Assembly: GCF_019977755.1 (NCBI RefSeq)
Contig: NZ_AP025144.1
Location: 558,001-622,000 of the forward strand
DNA from: Vibrio penaeicida
GTDB taxonomy: Bacteria > Pseudomonadota > Gammaproteobacteria > Enterobacterales > Vibrionaceae
Reading direction: 5' to 3'
DNA length: 64,000 bases
Both the position numbers and the translations under genes were made by a program. The notes under the pieces were generated by a model. It worked only from the letters and a program-made list of their open reading frames with translations. It did no database searches and was not told the DNA's origin. This document shows, one piece after another, positions 54,072 to 64,000 of the stretch (position 1 is its first letter; each line of letters opens with the position of its first letter).

Positions 54072-56945
54072 ATGGAAAAGACATATAACCCAACATCTAT
54101 TGAACAAGCTTTGTATCAAGCTTGGGAAGAGAAAGGCTACTTTAAGCCACACGGTGACACGACCAAAGACTCATACAGCATTATGATCCCACCGCCGAAT
54201 GTCACGGGTAGCCTGCATATGGGCCACGCATTCCAAGATACCATCATGGATACTTTGATTCGTGCAGAGCGTATGAAGGGGAAAAACACCCTTTGGCAGG
54301 TTGGTACTGACCACGCGGGTATCGCAACTCAGATGGTTGTAGAGCGTAAGATCGCCGCTGAAGAAGGCAAAACAAAACACGACTACGGACGTGATGCTTT
54401 CATCGACAAAATCTGGGAATGGAAAAATGAATCGGGTGGCACGATCACTCAGCAACTTCGTCGCCTTGGTGCATCTGTAGATTGGGATCGTGAACGCTTC
54501 ACAATGGATGACGGCTTGTCTGCTGCAACTCAAGAAGTGTTTGTTCGTCTATACGAAGAGGACTTAATCTACCGTGGCAAGCGTCTAGTAAACTGGGACC
54601 CTAAATTGCACACTGCAATTTCTGATCTTGAAGTTGAAAATAAAGACAAAAAAGGCTTTATGTGGCACTTCCGTTACCCGCTGGCGAACGGTGCTAAAAC
54701 TGCTGACGGCAAAGACTATATTGTCGTTGCGACTACTCGTCCAGAAACCATGCTTGGCGATACCGGTGTTGCGGTTAACCCAGAAGATCCACGCTACAAA
54801 GATCTTATCGGCAAAGAAATCCTGCTTCCTGTTGTTAATCGTCTTATCCCTATCGTAGGTGATGAACACGCTGACATGGAAAAAGGCACAGGTTGTGTGA
54901 AAATTACGCCTGCTCACGATTTTAACGATTACGAAGTGGGTAAGCGAAACAACCTGCCAATGATCAACATCCTAACGTTCAACGCTGATATCCGTGATGC
55001 TGCTGAAGTGTTCACTACTAACGGCGAAGAAAGCGATGTGTACTCGACAGAAATCCCAGCTAAGTACCAAGGCATGGAGCGTTTTGCTGCTCGTAAAGCT
55101 ATTGTTGCTGAATTCGAAGAACTTGGTCTTCTAGATGAAATCAAAGATCACGACCTAACGGTCCCTTACGGTGACCGTGGTGGCGTAGTTATCGAACCAA
55201 TGTTAACCGACCAGTGGTATGTACGTACTGCCCCTCTTGCGGAACCAGCAGTAAAAGCGGTTGAAGATGGTCAGATTCAATTCGTGCCTAAGCAATACGA
55301 AAACATGTACTTCGCGTGGATGCGTGACGTACAAGATTGGTGTATCTCTCGTCAACTTTGGTGGGGACATCGCATCCCAGCATGGTACGACAACGATGGT
55401 AAAGTTTACGTAGGTCGCACTGAAGAAGAAGTTCGTGAAAAGAACAACCTAGCGCCTGTGGTTGTGCTTAAGCAAGATGACGACGTACTCGATACATGGT
55501 TCTCTTCTGCACTTTGGACGTTCGGTACACAAGGTTGGCCGGAAGATACTGAGGCTTTGAAAACGTTCCACCCATCTGAAGTATTGGTATCTGGTTTCGA
55601 TATCATCTTCTTCTGGGTTGCTCGTATGATCATGATGACCATGCACTTCGTGAAAGACGAAGATGGCAAACCGCAGGTACCGTTCAAAACGGTTTACATG
55701 ACGGGTCTTATCCGTGATGAGAACGGCGATAAGATGTCTAAGTCGAAAGGTAATGTACTTGATCCTATCGATATGATTGACGGCATCGACTTAGAGTCTT
55801 TGGTTGAGAAACGTTGTGGCAACATGATGCAGCCAAAACTAGCCGCTAAGATCGAAAAGAACACACGTAAAACATTCGAAAACGGTATCGAACCATACGG
55901 CACCGATGCTCTGCGTTTCACTCTTGCTGCTATGGCTTCAACAGGTCGTGACATCAACTGGGATATGAAGCGTCTAGAAGGTTACCGCAACTTCTGTAAC
56001 AAGCTATGGAACGCAAGCCGTTACGTACTGATGAACACAGAAGAGCACGACTGTGGCATGTCACTGTCTGTTGAAGATCGTGTAAACATGGAATTCTCTC
56101 TAGCAGACAAGTGGATTGAATCTCAGTTTGAAGTGGCTGCGAAAGAGTTTAATGCTCATTTAGACAACTATCGTCTAGACATGGCTGCTAACACGCTTTA
56201 CGAATTCATCTGGAACCAATTCTGTGACTGGTACTTAGAGCTAACTAAGCCTGTGCTTTGGAAAGGGACTGAAGCTCAACAACAAGCAACTCGTTACACG
56301 CTGATCACCGTTCTAGAGAAGACGTTACGTCTTGCTCACCCAGTGCTTCCTTACATCACAGAATCTATCTGGCAGAGCGTTAAGCCGCTAGTAGAGGGTG
56401 TTGAGGGCGAGACAATCATGACTCAAGCGCTTCCTCAGTTTAACGAAGATAATTTCAATGCAGAGATCGTCGAAGATATTGAGTGGGTGAAGACGTTTAT
56501 CACCGCTATTCGTAACCTACGTGCGGAATACGACATTGCACCTAGCAAAGGTCTAGACGTAATGATCAAAGTTGCAAGCGAGAAAGACGCTGCGCGTATT
56601 GAAGCCAACAAGGTGGTTCTGAACTCTCTTGCCAAGCTAGATAGTTTGACTGTACTTGCAGACGGCGCTGAGACTCCAGCGTGTGCGACTAAACTGGTTG
56701 GCAAGTCTGAATTGATGATCCCAATGGCAGGTCTTATCGACAAAGATGCAGAACTTGCTCGTCTTGATAAAGAAGTAAAGAAAACACACGGCGAAATCAA
56801 GCGCATCGAAGGCAAGCTGAGTAACGAAGGCTTTGTTGCTAAGGCGCCAGAAGCTGTAATCGCTAAAGAGCGTGAAAAACTTGAAGGCTACCAAGACACT
56901 TTGGTGAAGCTTGAAGAGCAAAAAGCAACGATTGCTGCACTTTAA
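54072..56945 (+). CDS. valS: Valyl-tRNA synthetase
   Basis: 957-residue class Ia synthetase that charges tRNA-Val. HIGH motif is [19 protein letters not shown] motif is DKMSKSKGN, the editing domain with [15 protein letters not shown] is present, and the C-terminal coiled coil ([19 protein letters not shown]) is complete. Confidence 0.98.
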   Translation: MEKTYNPTSIEQALYQAWEEKGYFKPHGDTTKDSYSIMIPPPNVTGSLHMGHAFQDTIMDTLIRAERMKGKNTLWQVGTDHAGIATQMVVERKIAAEEGKTKHDYGRDAFIDKIWEWKNESGGTITQQLRRLGASVDWDRERFTMDDGLSAATQEVFVRLYEEDLIYRGKRLVNWDPKLHTAISDLEVENKDKKGFMWHFRYPLANGAKTADGKDYIVVATTRPETMLGDTGVAVNPEDPRYKDLIGKEILLPVVNRLIPIVGDEHADMEKGTGCVKITPAHDFNDYEVGKRNNLPMINILTFNADIRDAAEVFTTNGEESDVYSTEIPAKYQGMERFAARKAIVAEFEELGLLDEIKDHDLTVPYGDRGGVVIEPMLTDQWYVRTAPLAEPAVKAVEDGQIQFVPKQYENMYFAWMRDVQDWCISRQLWWGHRIPAWYDNDGKVYVGRTEEEVREKNNLAPVVVLKQDDDVLDTWFSSALWTFGTQGWPEDTEALKTFHPSEVLVSGFDIIFFWVARMIMMTMHFVKDEDGKPQVPFKTVYMTGLIRDENGDKMSKSKGNVLDPIDMIDGIDLESLVEKRCGNMMQPKLAAKIEKNTRKTFENGIEPYGTDALRFTLAAMASTGRDINWDMKRLEGYRNFCNKLWNASRYVLMNTEEHDCGMSLSVEDRVNMEFSLADKWIESQFEVAAKEFNAHLDNYRLDMAANTLYEFIWNQFCDWYLELTKPVLWKGTEAQQQATRYTLITVLEKTLRLAHPVLPYITESIWQSVKPLVEGVEGETIMTQALPQFNEDNFNAEIVEDIEWVKTFITAIRNLRAEYDIAPSKGLDVMIKVASEKDAARIEANKVVLNSLAKLDSLTVLADGAETPACATKLVGKSELMIPMAGLIDKDAELARLDKEVKKTHGEIKRIEGKLSNEGFVAKAPEAVIAKEREKLEGYQDTLVKLEEQKATIAAL

Positions 56946-56983
56946 CGTTAGGCTTCCTTACCTTTGGTTTGGAAGCTTGAATC

Positions 56984-57019
56984 AAAAAAATCCGGTCATC
57001 TTAGATGACCGGATTTTTT
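56984..57019. terminator. valS terminator
   Basis: TCCGGTCATC, three-base loop and GATGACCGGA followed by TTTTTT, with an A-run on the other side, between convergent valS and plsC-like genes. Confidence 0.92.
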
Positions 57020-57076
57020 ATATCTAAATACTGGCAGAATCGTTTCTAAACTAAGACCTCGATTTAAGATCTTAAA

Positions 57077-57808
57077 TTATTTTTGAGTATTTAGTTGCTC
57101 GACTTCTGCGTCTAACTCTTCAAGTTTTTGCTTCATTTGTTCACGGCATAGATTAGCCAACTCACGGACATTCTCTTTGCCATAACCGTCAATACTGACT
57201 GGTGGAAGCATTTCAACAATGACATGGCCATTGTTCCAGCGATTAAGCTTAAACTTACCTTCTGTAGTACTGCATACAATTGGAATGATTGGTACTTGAG
57301 CCCCAACCGCGGCATGAAAAGCGCCTGTTTTGAATGGAAGTAAGCCTCTGCCACGAGAGCGAGTACCTTCAGGGAACATCCATACTGAAATGTCACGACC
57401 TTTGATTTTTTCAACGACTTGTTCAATCGTACCCATGGCTTTACTGCGATTGGCGCGATCAATAAGGATATTGCCGGTGATCCAGTAAAGTTGACCAAAC
57501 AGTGGCATGTAGGCAAGGCTTTTCTTTCCAACCGTTACCACATTTGGTGTCACTGCAGATGAGACAGTAAAGATATCCCAGTTATTTTGGTGATTGGCAA
57601 TGTAAATATGCTGACCACGCTTATACGCATCTTCCGGGATCCTAAGATCCAATTTAATGCCGAATACTCTGGACATACGCCCGAAGTAACGGCCAAAGGT
57701 AAAGACGTGTTTAGGGTTTCTTGGGCTCAATAGGCAATAGCCACACCCAAATACAAACATTAAGACGGCGAAGATTGCCACCGCAATGAGACGCAATAAA
57801 GCGATCAT
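57077..57808 (-). CDS. plsC: 1-acyl-sn-glycerol-3-phosphate acyltransferase
   Basis: 243 residues from the ATG at 57808 (MIALLRLIAVAIFAVLMF); a 42-residue upstream in-frame extension runs over the murA terminator and is rejected. Acyltransferase motifs are NHQNNWDIF (NHxxxxD) and FPEGTRSRG. Makes phosphatidic acid at the inner membrane. Several PlsC paralogues exist in vibrios, so the symbol is by family. Confidence 0.88.
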   Translation of the reverse strand: MIALLRLIAVAIFAVLMFVFGCGYCLLSPRNPKHVFTFGRYFGRMSRVFGIKLDLRIPEDAYKRGQHIYIANHQNNWDIFTVSSAVTPNVVTVGKKSLAYMPLFGQLYWITGNILIDRANRSKAMGTIEQVVEKIKGRDISVWMFPEGTRSRGRGLLPFKTGAFHAAVGAQVPIIPIVCSTTEGKFKLNRWNNGHVIVEMLPPVSIDGYGKENVRELANLCREQMKQKLEELDAEVEQLNTQK

Positions 57809-57887
57809 AAAATTCTCTTTGATAGTTATTCTACTTACGTTTAAACCATGCGATCGGAAAATAAACGGAAGCGGGGTAATACGCAAC

Positions 57888-57926
57888 AAAAAAGCCGAAA
57901 CCTGAGATAGACAGTTTCCGGCTTTT
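57888..57926 (-). terminator. murA operon terminator
   Basis: On the - strand AAAAGCCGGAAAC, a loop and GTTTCGGCTTTTTT, 18 bases after the murA stop. Confidence 0.85.
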
Positions 57927-57943
57927 AGATTCAAAGCTCGAGT

Positions 57944-59209
<1,266 letters not shown>

Positions 59210-59215
59210 TCAACC

Positions 59216-59470
59216 TTAAAGAGACATCAGTTTCTTATCGCGTTCCCATTCTTCCGGCGTGTAAGCCTTAATCGAAACTGCATGAATATCGTTTCTTTGA
59301 ATGTATTCCATCAGCGGAGCGTAGATGAGCTGCTGTTTTTTTACACGGTTCATTCCATCAAAACTTGGGTCTACAGCAATCACTTCGTAGTGGCTGCCTT
59401 CCCCTTTTACGTGTAACTCTTCTAGATTAAGAGCTTGATCTAAAATGTTTTTTACTTCAACGCTGTCCAC
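59216..59470 (-). CDS. ibaG: IbaG, BolA-family protein
   Basis: 84-residue BolA-like protein (YrbA) with the [17 protein letters not shown] and [13 protein letters not shown] motifs. In V. cholerae IbaG binds an Fe-S cluster with a glutaredoxin and affects the envelope; the link here is by family and position between mlaB and murA. Confidence 0.93.
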   Translation of the reverse strand: MDSVEVKNILDQALNLEELHVKGEGSHYEVIAVDPSFDGMNRVKKQQLIYAPLMEYIQRNDIHAVSIKAYTPEEWERDKKLMSL

Positions 59471-59482
59471 GGTAGATCCTAT

Positions 59483-59842
59483 TTAAACTTCAATGTGATT
59501 GCGTTCACCCGATGATTCAATCTGAGACTTTTGTGCGGTTTCAGTTTCGGGGAATAGCATTGCTTCGACATTACTCAGTTGACACAAAGTGCGCAGCTGG
59601 TCAGGCACGAAACTGAGCATTATATGACAGTTTTGCTTTTTTGCATGCTCTATTAAGTGAATCAGCATCACCATACCAGCGGAATCGACGCGTTTCACTT
59701 CGCGCATGTCAATATTTAGCTGAGTCGTGTCAGTTTTTCGTTTCTTCAAAAATTGCCATAAATTGGGGACACTTTCACGATCCAAGTTCCCGGAAAGTTG
59801 GCACTGAGTCGGGGCGACTTGCTGCCACTGGGGATGACTCAT
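59483..59842 (-). CDS. mlaB: MlaB, STAS-domain protein
   Basis: 119-residue STAS protein that binds MlaF and activates the MlaFEDB lipid transporter. Core NIDMREVKRVDSAGMVMLIHL is the STAS signature. The start overlaps the mlaC stop by one base. Confidence 0.92.
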   Translation of the reverse strand: MSHPQWQQVAPTQCQLSGNLDRESVPNLWQFLKKRKTDTTQLNIDMREVKRVDSAGMVMLIHLIEHAKKQNCHIMLSFVPDQLRTLCQLSNVEAMLFPETETAQKSQIESSGERNHIEV

Positions 59843-60501
59843 TATTTTGTGTCCTTGAATTGAATTGGTCTCGCTGCCAATTCTTGCAAATCTTTGCTGA
59901 CCTCTAAGAGTCCATCTCTTCTAATTTTGCTGTTCCATTCTGACTGCTTACTTGAGAGCAGGCTTACCCCTTCAGCCACCATATCAAATGCAGCCCATTC
60001 GCCGCTTTTTTTATCTTTTCTCAATTTAAAGTCGAGTTTAATGTTTGGGTTTGGGTTGTCGATGATTTCTACTCGAATAGAGATAATACGGCTTTTAGGA
60101 TCGAGTGGTCTTGCTGGGGCGAATTCTATTGATTGATCAGTGTACTGAGTCAAAACTTGAGCGTAAGACGTCACAAGGTAAGCGCGAAAAGCTTCAACAA
60201 AAACTTTAACGTCTTCTTTTTTCGATTTTTTTAAGTTCGGTCCAAGCAGTTTCAACGCAGCGTAGCGATTGTTTACAAAGGGCATCAGCTCCTCTTCAAC
60301 CACAACTTTTAGTGTGTCTGGGTTGGATTTGATCTGGCTTTGCTCGTTTTTTAGGCGAGAGAACGTCTTGTCGGCGACTTGTCGCATCATGTCGTACGGT
60401 TTGGTGGCATCAATAGTTTGTGCCGCGCTAGTTTGTACAATGCTGACAAGCGAAAGAGCGCCTAGCGTTGCTGCTAATGTCCATTTTTTAAACCATTTCA
60501 T
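59842..60501 (-). CDS. mlaC: MlaC, periplasmic phospholipid carrier
   Basis: 219 residues with a Sec signal peptide (WTLAATLGALSLVSIVQTSAAQ). Shuttles phospholipid between the MlaA outer-membrane complex and MlaFEDB. Overlaps mlaB and mlaD by one base each. Confidence 0.95.
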   Translation of the reverse strand: MKWFKKWTLAATLGALSLVSIVQTSAAQTIDATKPYDMMRQVADKTFSRLKNEQSQIKSNPDTLKVVVEEELMPFVNNRYAALKLLGPNLKKSKKEDVKVFVEAFRAYLVTSYAQVLTQYTDQSIEFAPARPLDPKSRIISIRVEIIDNPNPNIKLDFKLRKDKKSGEWAAFDMVAEGVSLLSSKQSEWNSKIRRDGLLEVSKDLQELAARPIQFKDTK

Positions 60502-60992
60502 TACGGTTCCTCCGAACTCTCTGAGTCACCACCGACGCGATACAAGACCTGTCCAATGAGATCTTCGAGTACTAGTGCTGACTTCGTATCCTCTATATAG
60601 TCGCCATCCTGCAACATGTCGATGTCTTCATCAACAAAACCGGGTATCAACCCGATATATTGCTCACCAATTAATCCTGAAGTGAGGATTTGTGCGCTAG
60701 ATGTTTCTGGGAATTCACCATATTGCTTATCAATAGTGAGCGTAATAACGGGCAAGTAGCTTTCAATGTCCAAAGTGATGTCCGAAACACGCCCAACAAC
60801 AACACCACCAATTTTCACGGGGGAGCGGAGTTTTAAACTGCCGATGTTATCGAACTGGGCTTTCAGCTGATAGGTTTCCCCTGAACCAAAACTTTTTACA
60901 TCGGCGACTTTTAGAATCATAACAAGAATGGCAATCACACTCGCGATGACAAAGCTTCCTACTAATAATTCCAGTTTACGAGTTTGTTGCAT
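60501..60992 (-). CDS. mlaD: MlaD, MCE-domain protein
   Basis: 163 residues: one N-terminal membrane helix (LLVGSFVIASVIAILVMIL) and a single MCE domain (FDNIGSLKLRSPVKIGGVVVG). Forms the hexameric periplasmic ring of the transporter. Confidence 0.95.
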   Translation of the reverse strand: MQQTRKLELLVGSFVIASVIAILVMILKVADVKSFGSGETYQLKAQFDNIGSLKLRSPVKIGGVVVGRVSDITLDIESYLPVITLTIDKQYGEFPETSSAQILTSGLIGEQYIGLIPGFVDEDIDMLQDGDYIEDTKSALVLEDLIGQVLYRVGGDSESSEEP

Positions 60993-60994
60993 CT

Positions 60995-61783
60995 TTAGTT
61001 CCCAAACATAAGTGCTGTAAGGACGAAATCGAGGCCCAGAACAGCCAGTGATGAGTGCACCACTGTTTTAGTTGTAGCACGACTGATCCCTTCAGATGTT
61101 GGAATCGCATCGTATCCGTTAAAAAGTGCTATCCATGTAACTGTTAAAGCAAAGACGGTACTTTTAATTAAACTGTTACCAATATCTTGTCCTAGTTCCA
61201 CAGAGGACTGCATCGAAGCCCAAAAGCTTCCGTGATCGATGCCTTTCCAGTCAACACCGACAAGTTGACCGCCCCAGATACCAACAGCCATAAAAATCAT
61301 TGCAAGAAGTGGCATTGAAATGACGCCAGCCCAAAAACGAGGAGCAATGACTCTTCTAAGTGGGTCAACGGCCATCATTTCCATACTGGATAACTGCTCG
61401 GTGGCTTTCATTAAACCGATTTCAGCTGTTAAAGCAGAGCCCGCTCGCCCAGCAAATAACAGCGCAGTCACCACTGGACCTAATTCTCGCAAAAGCGAAA
61501 GAGCCACCATCTGACCTAATGCGCCTTCTGCACCGAAATCGACTAAAACGACATACCCTTGCAGGCTAATGACCATGCCGATGAACAACCCAGATAGCAC
61601 GATGATGACCATTGACTGGACACCTACACTGTAAAGTTGTTTTACCAGCAACGGAAAGTGTTTGATTGGCTGAGGTTTGGCAACCAGTGCACCAAAAAGC
61701 ATGAGTGTCGCCCGTCCCCAAGCTCGACAAATTGACAGCGTGCTGTGTCCAACACTTGTTATAACATTCAGCAAGGTGTTCAT
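60995..61783 (-). CDS. mlaE: MlaE, lipid transporter permease
   Basis: 262-residue MlaE/Ttg2B permease with about five membrane helices and the typical [19 protein letters not shown] segment. Overlaps mlaF by 4 bases. Confidence 0.95.
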   Translation of the reverse strand: MNTLLNVITSVGHSTLSICRAWGRATLMLFGALVAKPQPIKHFPLLVKQLYSVGVQSMVIIVLSGLFIGMVISLQGYVVLVDFGAEGALGQMVALSLLRELGPVVTALLFAGRAGSALTAEIGLMKATEQLSSMEMMAVDPLRRVIAPRFWAGVISMPLLAMIFMAVGIWGGQLVGVDWKGIDHGSFWASMQSSVELGQDIGNSLIKSTVFALTVTWIALFNGYDAIPTSEGISRATTKTVVHSSLAVLGLDFVLTALMFGN

Positions 61784-62595
61784 TGAGCACTTCCCGGTGT
61801 ATTGAAAAGATCTTGAGTCAGGTCACCTGCTGGGAATTGGAATGGGACGGGACCGTCTGCCATTCCAGTCAGGAATTGCTGTACATTTTGGTCTGGGTTC
61901 GCCATCAATTCCTTAGGTGTTCCGCTCGCAATGATTTTGCCATTGGCAAGAATGTAAGCATGGTCTGCGATACTCATGACTTCCGGTACATCGTGAGACA
62001 CGACTATTGAAGTGAGGTTCAGCGCTTGGTTTAAATTCTGAATGAGCTTCACCAATACACCCATGGTGATTGGATCTTGTCCGACAAATGGTTCGTCATA
62101 CATAATGAGCTCGGGGTCTAGGGCGATAGCTCTTGCTAAAGCCGCTCTGCGAGCCATACCGCCGGAAAGTTCGCTGGGCATTAATTCTGCGGCACCTCGT
62201 AACCCTACGGCTTCAAGTTTGAGTAAAACAATACTACGAATGAGCTCTTCGCTAAGTTCAGTGTGTTCTCTTAGAGGATACGCAACATTTTCAAAGACAT
62301 TGATATCAGTAAAGAGTGCACCAGATTGAAAAAGCATGCTCATTTTCTTACGCGCTTCGTACAGTGCATGTCGAGAAAGGCGAGGAATATTATCGCCATC
62401 AAAGATGACATCGCCATTATCAGGGTGAATTTGTCCCCCGATCAGGCGGAGTAAGGTTGTTTTTCCGATACCAGAAGGCCCCATGATGGCAGTAATTTTT
62501 CCTTTGGGAACAGATAGGGTGACATCATCAAAGATTTTTCTTGTTCCACGATAGAAAGTCAGGTTTTGAATGGTGACTAAATCCGCTGTCGACAT
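61780..62595 (-). CDS. mlaF: MlaF, lipid transporter ATPase
   Basis: 271-residue ABC ATPase: Walker [10 protein letters not shown], signature LSGGMARR, Walker B ELIMYDEP. First gene of the mlaFEDCB-ibaG-murA run, divergent from the antiporter gene. Confidence 0.96.
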   Translation of the reverse strand: MSTADLVTIQNLTFYRGTRKIFDDVTLSVPKGKITAIMGPSGIGKTTLLRLIGGQIHPDNGDVIFDGDNIPRLSRHALYEARKKMSMLFQSGALFTDINVFENVAYPLREHTELSEELIRSIVLLKLEAVGLRGAAELMPSELSGGMARRAALARAIALDPELIMYDEPFVGQDPITMGVLVKLIQNLNQALNLTSIVVSHDVPEVMSIADHAYILANGKIIASGTPKELMANPDQNVQQFLTGMADGPVPFQFPAGDLTQDLFNTPGSAQ

Positions 62596-62768
62596 AAAGT
62601 TCTTCTAATATGCTGCTAGTTGAGCTGAGGTGAATTGGCAATGATAAGCACTAAACGCGTTGAATTCAAAGTAAAGCTAACGAATATGACCTTAATTTAA
62701 CCCAAAACTCAAACCGAGCATCCTTTCTTAATACCGTTAGTCTGTCGCGAATCCTTGTTTCTTTTTAC

Positions 62769-62774
62769 TATAAT
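62769..62774 (+). promoter_or_regulatory. -10 element upstream of the antiporter gene
   Basis: TATAAT 78 bases before the antiporter start, in the 256-base gap shared with mlaF. No good -35 is visible at normal spacing. Confidence 0.4.
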
Positions 62775-62851
62775 GGCTTCCATTTTGGGTCACGAACCGT
62801 CAAAATTAGCGGCTACTTGTCTTTCTACTCAGTTAATTTAAAGGGAACATC

Positions 62852-63817
62852 ATGCTTGAAGCCGTTGCGTTGCTTGTCGTAGGCTTAACTTTGCTCGTCT
62901 GGAGCGCAGATAAATTGGTTTTAGGAGCTGCGGCTCTTGCCCGAAATTTTGGTATCTCACCATTGGTAATCGGTATGACCATTTTAGCAATGGGTTCCTC
63001 TGCACCAGAGATGATGGTTTCTGCTACCGCTGCTTTAGATGGAAAGACAGACACAGCGGTAGGAAATGTCTTAGGTTCAAACATCGCCAATATAGCCCTT
63101 ATTTTGGGTATTACCGCGCTTATTAAGCCTTTATCTATTAGTTCTGTCGTGGTTCGACGCGAGCTTCCTCTTATGATCGTCGTCACCGTCGTGGCGGGCG
63201 CATTGATGTTCGACAATTTCCTTGGTTTCTACGAAGGTATTTTGTTGTTTGTTCTTTTTGCTGCGTTCATTCTTGCGATGCTGCGAATTAGCCAAAAAGA
63301 AAAACAAAATGGCGATGCATTCGTTGAAGATCAAGAATCTGAAATCCCCGAGGGAATGCCAAATTCTAAAGCGGTGATGTGGGCGGTTATCGGTCTTATT
63401 CTGCTGCCACTATCAGCGGATATCTTGGTGGATAACGCTGTAATCATCGCAAAATACTTTGGTATGAGTGATTTAGTCATTGGGTTAACCATTATTGCGA
63501 TTGGTACCAGTTTGCCTGAATTGGCCGCTTCTTTAGCTGGTGTAATGAAGGGTGAAGATGACATGGCTGTCGGTAATATCATTGGCTCAAACGTTTTCAA
63601 TATTCTTGCCGTAATGGGTATTCCGGGAATCTTAAACCCTTCTATTCTTAATGAGCATGCAATGGGACGTGACTTTTGGGTCATACTTGCTGTTTCGTTA
63701 TTACTCGTCGTAATGGCACTGGGCAAATCGCGAAGCGTCAACCGCATTGAAGGTGGCATTCTGTTCACTATTTTTGCGGTTTACCAAGGTTATCTTTTTT
63801 ATAATGTAGCTGCTTAG
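62852..63817 (+). CDS. yrbG: YrbG-like Na+/Ca2+ antiporter
   Basis: 321-residue CaCA-family antiporter with two inverted five-helix halves. The alpha repeats are GSSAPEMMVSATAALDG with AVGNVLGSNIANI, and GTSLPELAASLAG with AVGNIIGSNVFNI. An acidic cytoplasmic loop (residues about 150-175) divides the halves. It is followed by kdsD, as in E. coli. Confidence 0.94.
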   Translation: MLEAVALLVVGLTLLVWSADKLVLGAAALARNFGISPLVIGMTILAMGSSAPEMMVSATAALDGKTDTAVGNVLGSNIANIALILGITALIKPLSISSVVVRRELPLMIVVTVVAGALMFDNFLGFYEGILLFVLFAAFILAMLRISQKEKQNGDAFVEDQESEIPEGMPNSKAVMWAVIGLILLPLSADILVDNAVIIAKYFGMSDLVIGLTIIAIGTSLPELAASLAGVMKGEDDMAVGNIIGSNVFNILAVMGIPGILNPSILNEHAMGRDFWVILAVSLLLVVMALGKSRSVNRIEGGILFTIFAVYQGYLFYNVAA

Positions 63818-63843
63818 TCTATTTCTTCTTCAGGAGCCTATCC

Positions 63844-64000
63844 ATGTCGAAAACATTCGATTTCTGTAGTGCCGCGAGAAAAGTCTTGGAAATTGAAATC
63901 CAAGGGCTGTCTCAGCTTGAGCAGTATTTTGATGCTTCTTTTGTCCGGGCTTGTGATGCAATCCTCGAGGCTAAAGGCAAAATTGTGGTCATGGGCATGG
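63844..64000 (+). CDS. kdsD: KdsD, arabinose-5-phosphate isomerase (3' end outside window)
   Basis: First 52 residues only (MSKTFDFCSAARKVLEIEI...AKGKIVVMGM). The start of a SIS domain and the place after the antiporter gene identify KdsD, which begins Kdo synthesis for LPS. TCAGGAGCC lies upstream of the ATG. Confidence 0.88.
   Translation, partial: MSKTFDFCSAARKVLEIEIQGLSQLEQYFDASFVRACDAILEAKGKIVVMGM

Noticed and set aside
54171..54533. 120-residue - strand frame inside valS
   Set aside because: It is a shadow of valS codon bias and shows no domain.

Overview
The window looks like a piece of a Vibrio main chromosome. It holds the mannose-sensitive hemagglutinin (MSHA) type IV pilus locus, then mreBCD-maf-rng-yhdP-nit-tldD, yjgA and pmbA, and at the right end lptG/lptF, pepA-holC-valS and the mla-ibaG-murA cluster in their usual gammaproteobacterial order. 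The genus call rests on gene content and order, not on any database search; I do not name a species.

Layout. 1-14.9 kb: mshL (5' end cut by the window) through mshQ, all on +, building and decorating the MSHA pilus. 15.0-27.9 kb: mreBCD (rod shape), maf, rng (RNase G), yhdP (envelope lipid transport), a nitrilase-fold hydrolase, tldD, yjgA (-) and pmbA/tldE. 28.0-48.6 kb: an accessory block at a tRNA-Leu(CAA) gene. 48.8-64.0 kb: RDD membrane protein, lptG/lptF (-), pepA, holC, valS (+), a 1-acylglycerol-3-phosphate acyltransferase, murA, ibaG, mlaBCDEF (all -), a Na+/Ca2+ antiporter and the start of kdsD (+).

The accessory block is the interesting part. From left to right it has: a HaeIII/NgoPII-like m5C methyltransferase with a convergent putative endonuclease; three 105-bp tandem repeats that contain degenerate copies of the 3' half of the neighbouring tRNA-Leu; island 1 (about 30645-41016), bounded by 56-bp direct repeats of the tRNA-Leu 3' half, with integrase, AlpA-like regulator, inovirus Gp2-like protein, a Panacea-domain antitoxin whose PemK/MazF-like toxin gene is cut twice by two copies of one IS3-family element, and a ShosTA-like (HAD-phosphoribosyltransferase plus DprA) defence pair; then island 2 (about 41006-48548), which looks like an integrated mobilizable plasmid: tyrosine recombinase, MobV-like relaxase, Rep-like protein with 23-bp iterons, and an EcoRII-like restriction-modification operon.

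Island 2 is inserted in the anticodon loop of the host tRNA-Leu(CAA) and does not restore it: the 5' half (with its native promoter) lies at the right end and the 3' half at the left end. The island instead carries a different, complete tRNA-Leu(CAA) with its own terminator about 100 bp inside its right end, co-oriented with and downstream of the orphaned native promoter. I infer that the element breaks an essential-type tRNA gene and supplies the replacement. In all, four defence or conflict systems sit in about 20 kb between pmbA and the RDD gene.
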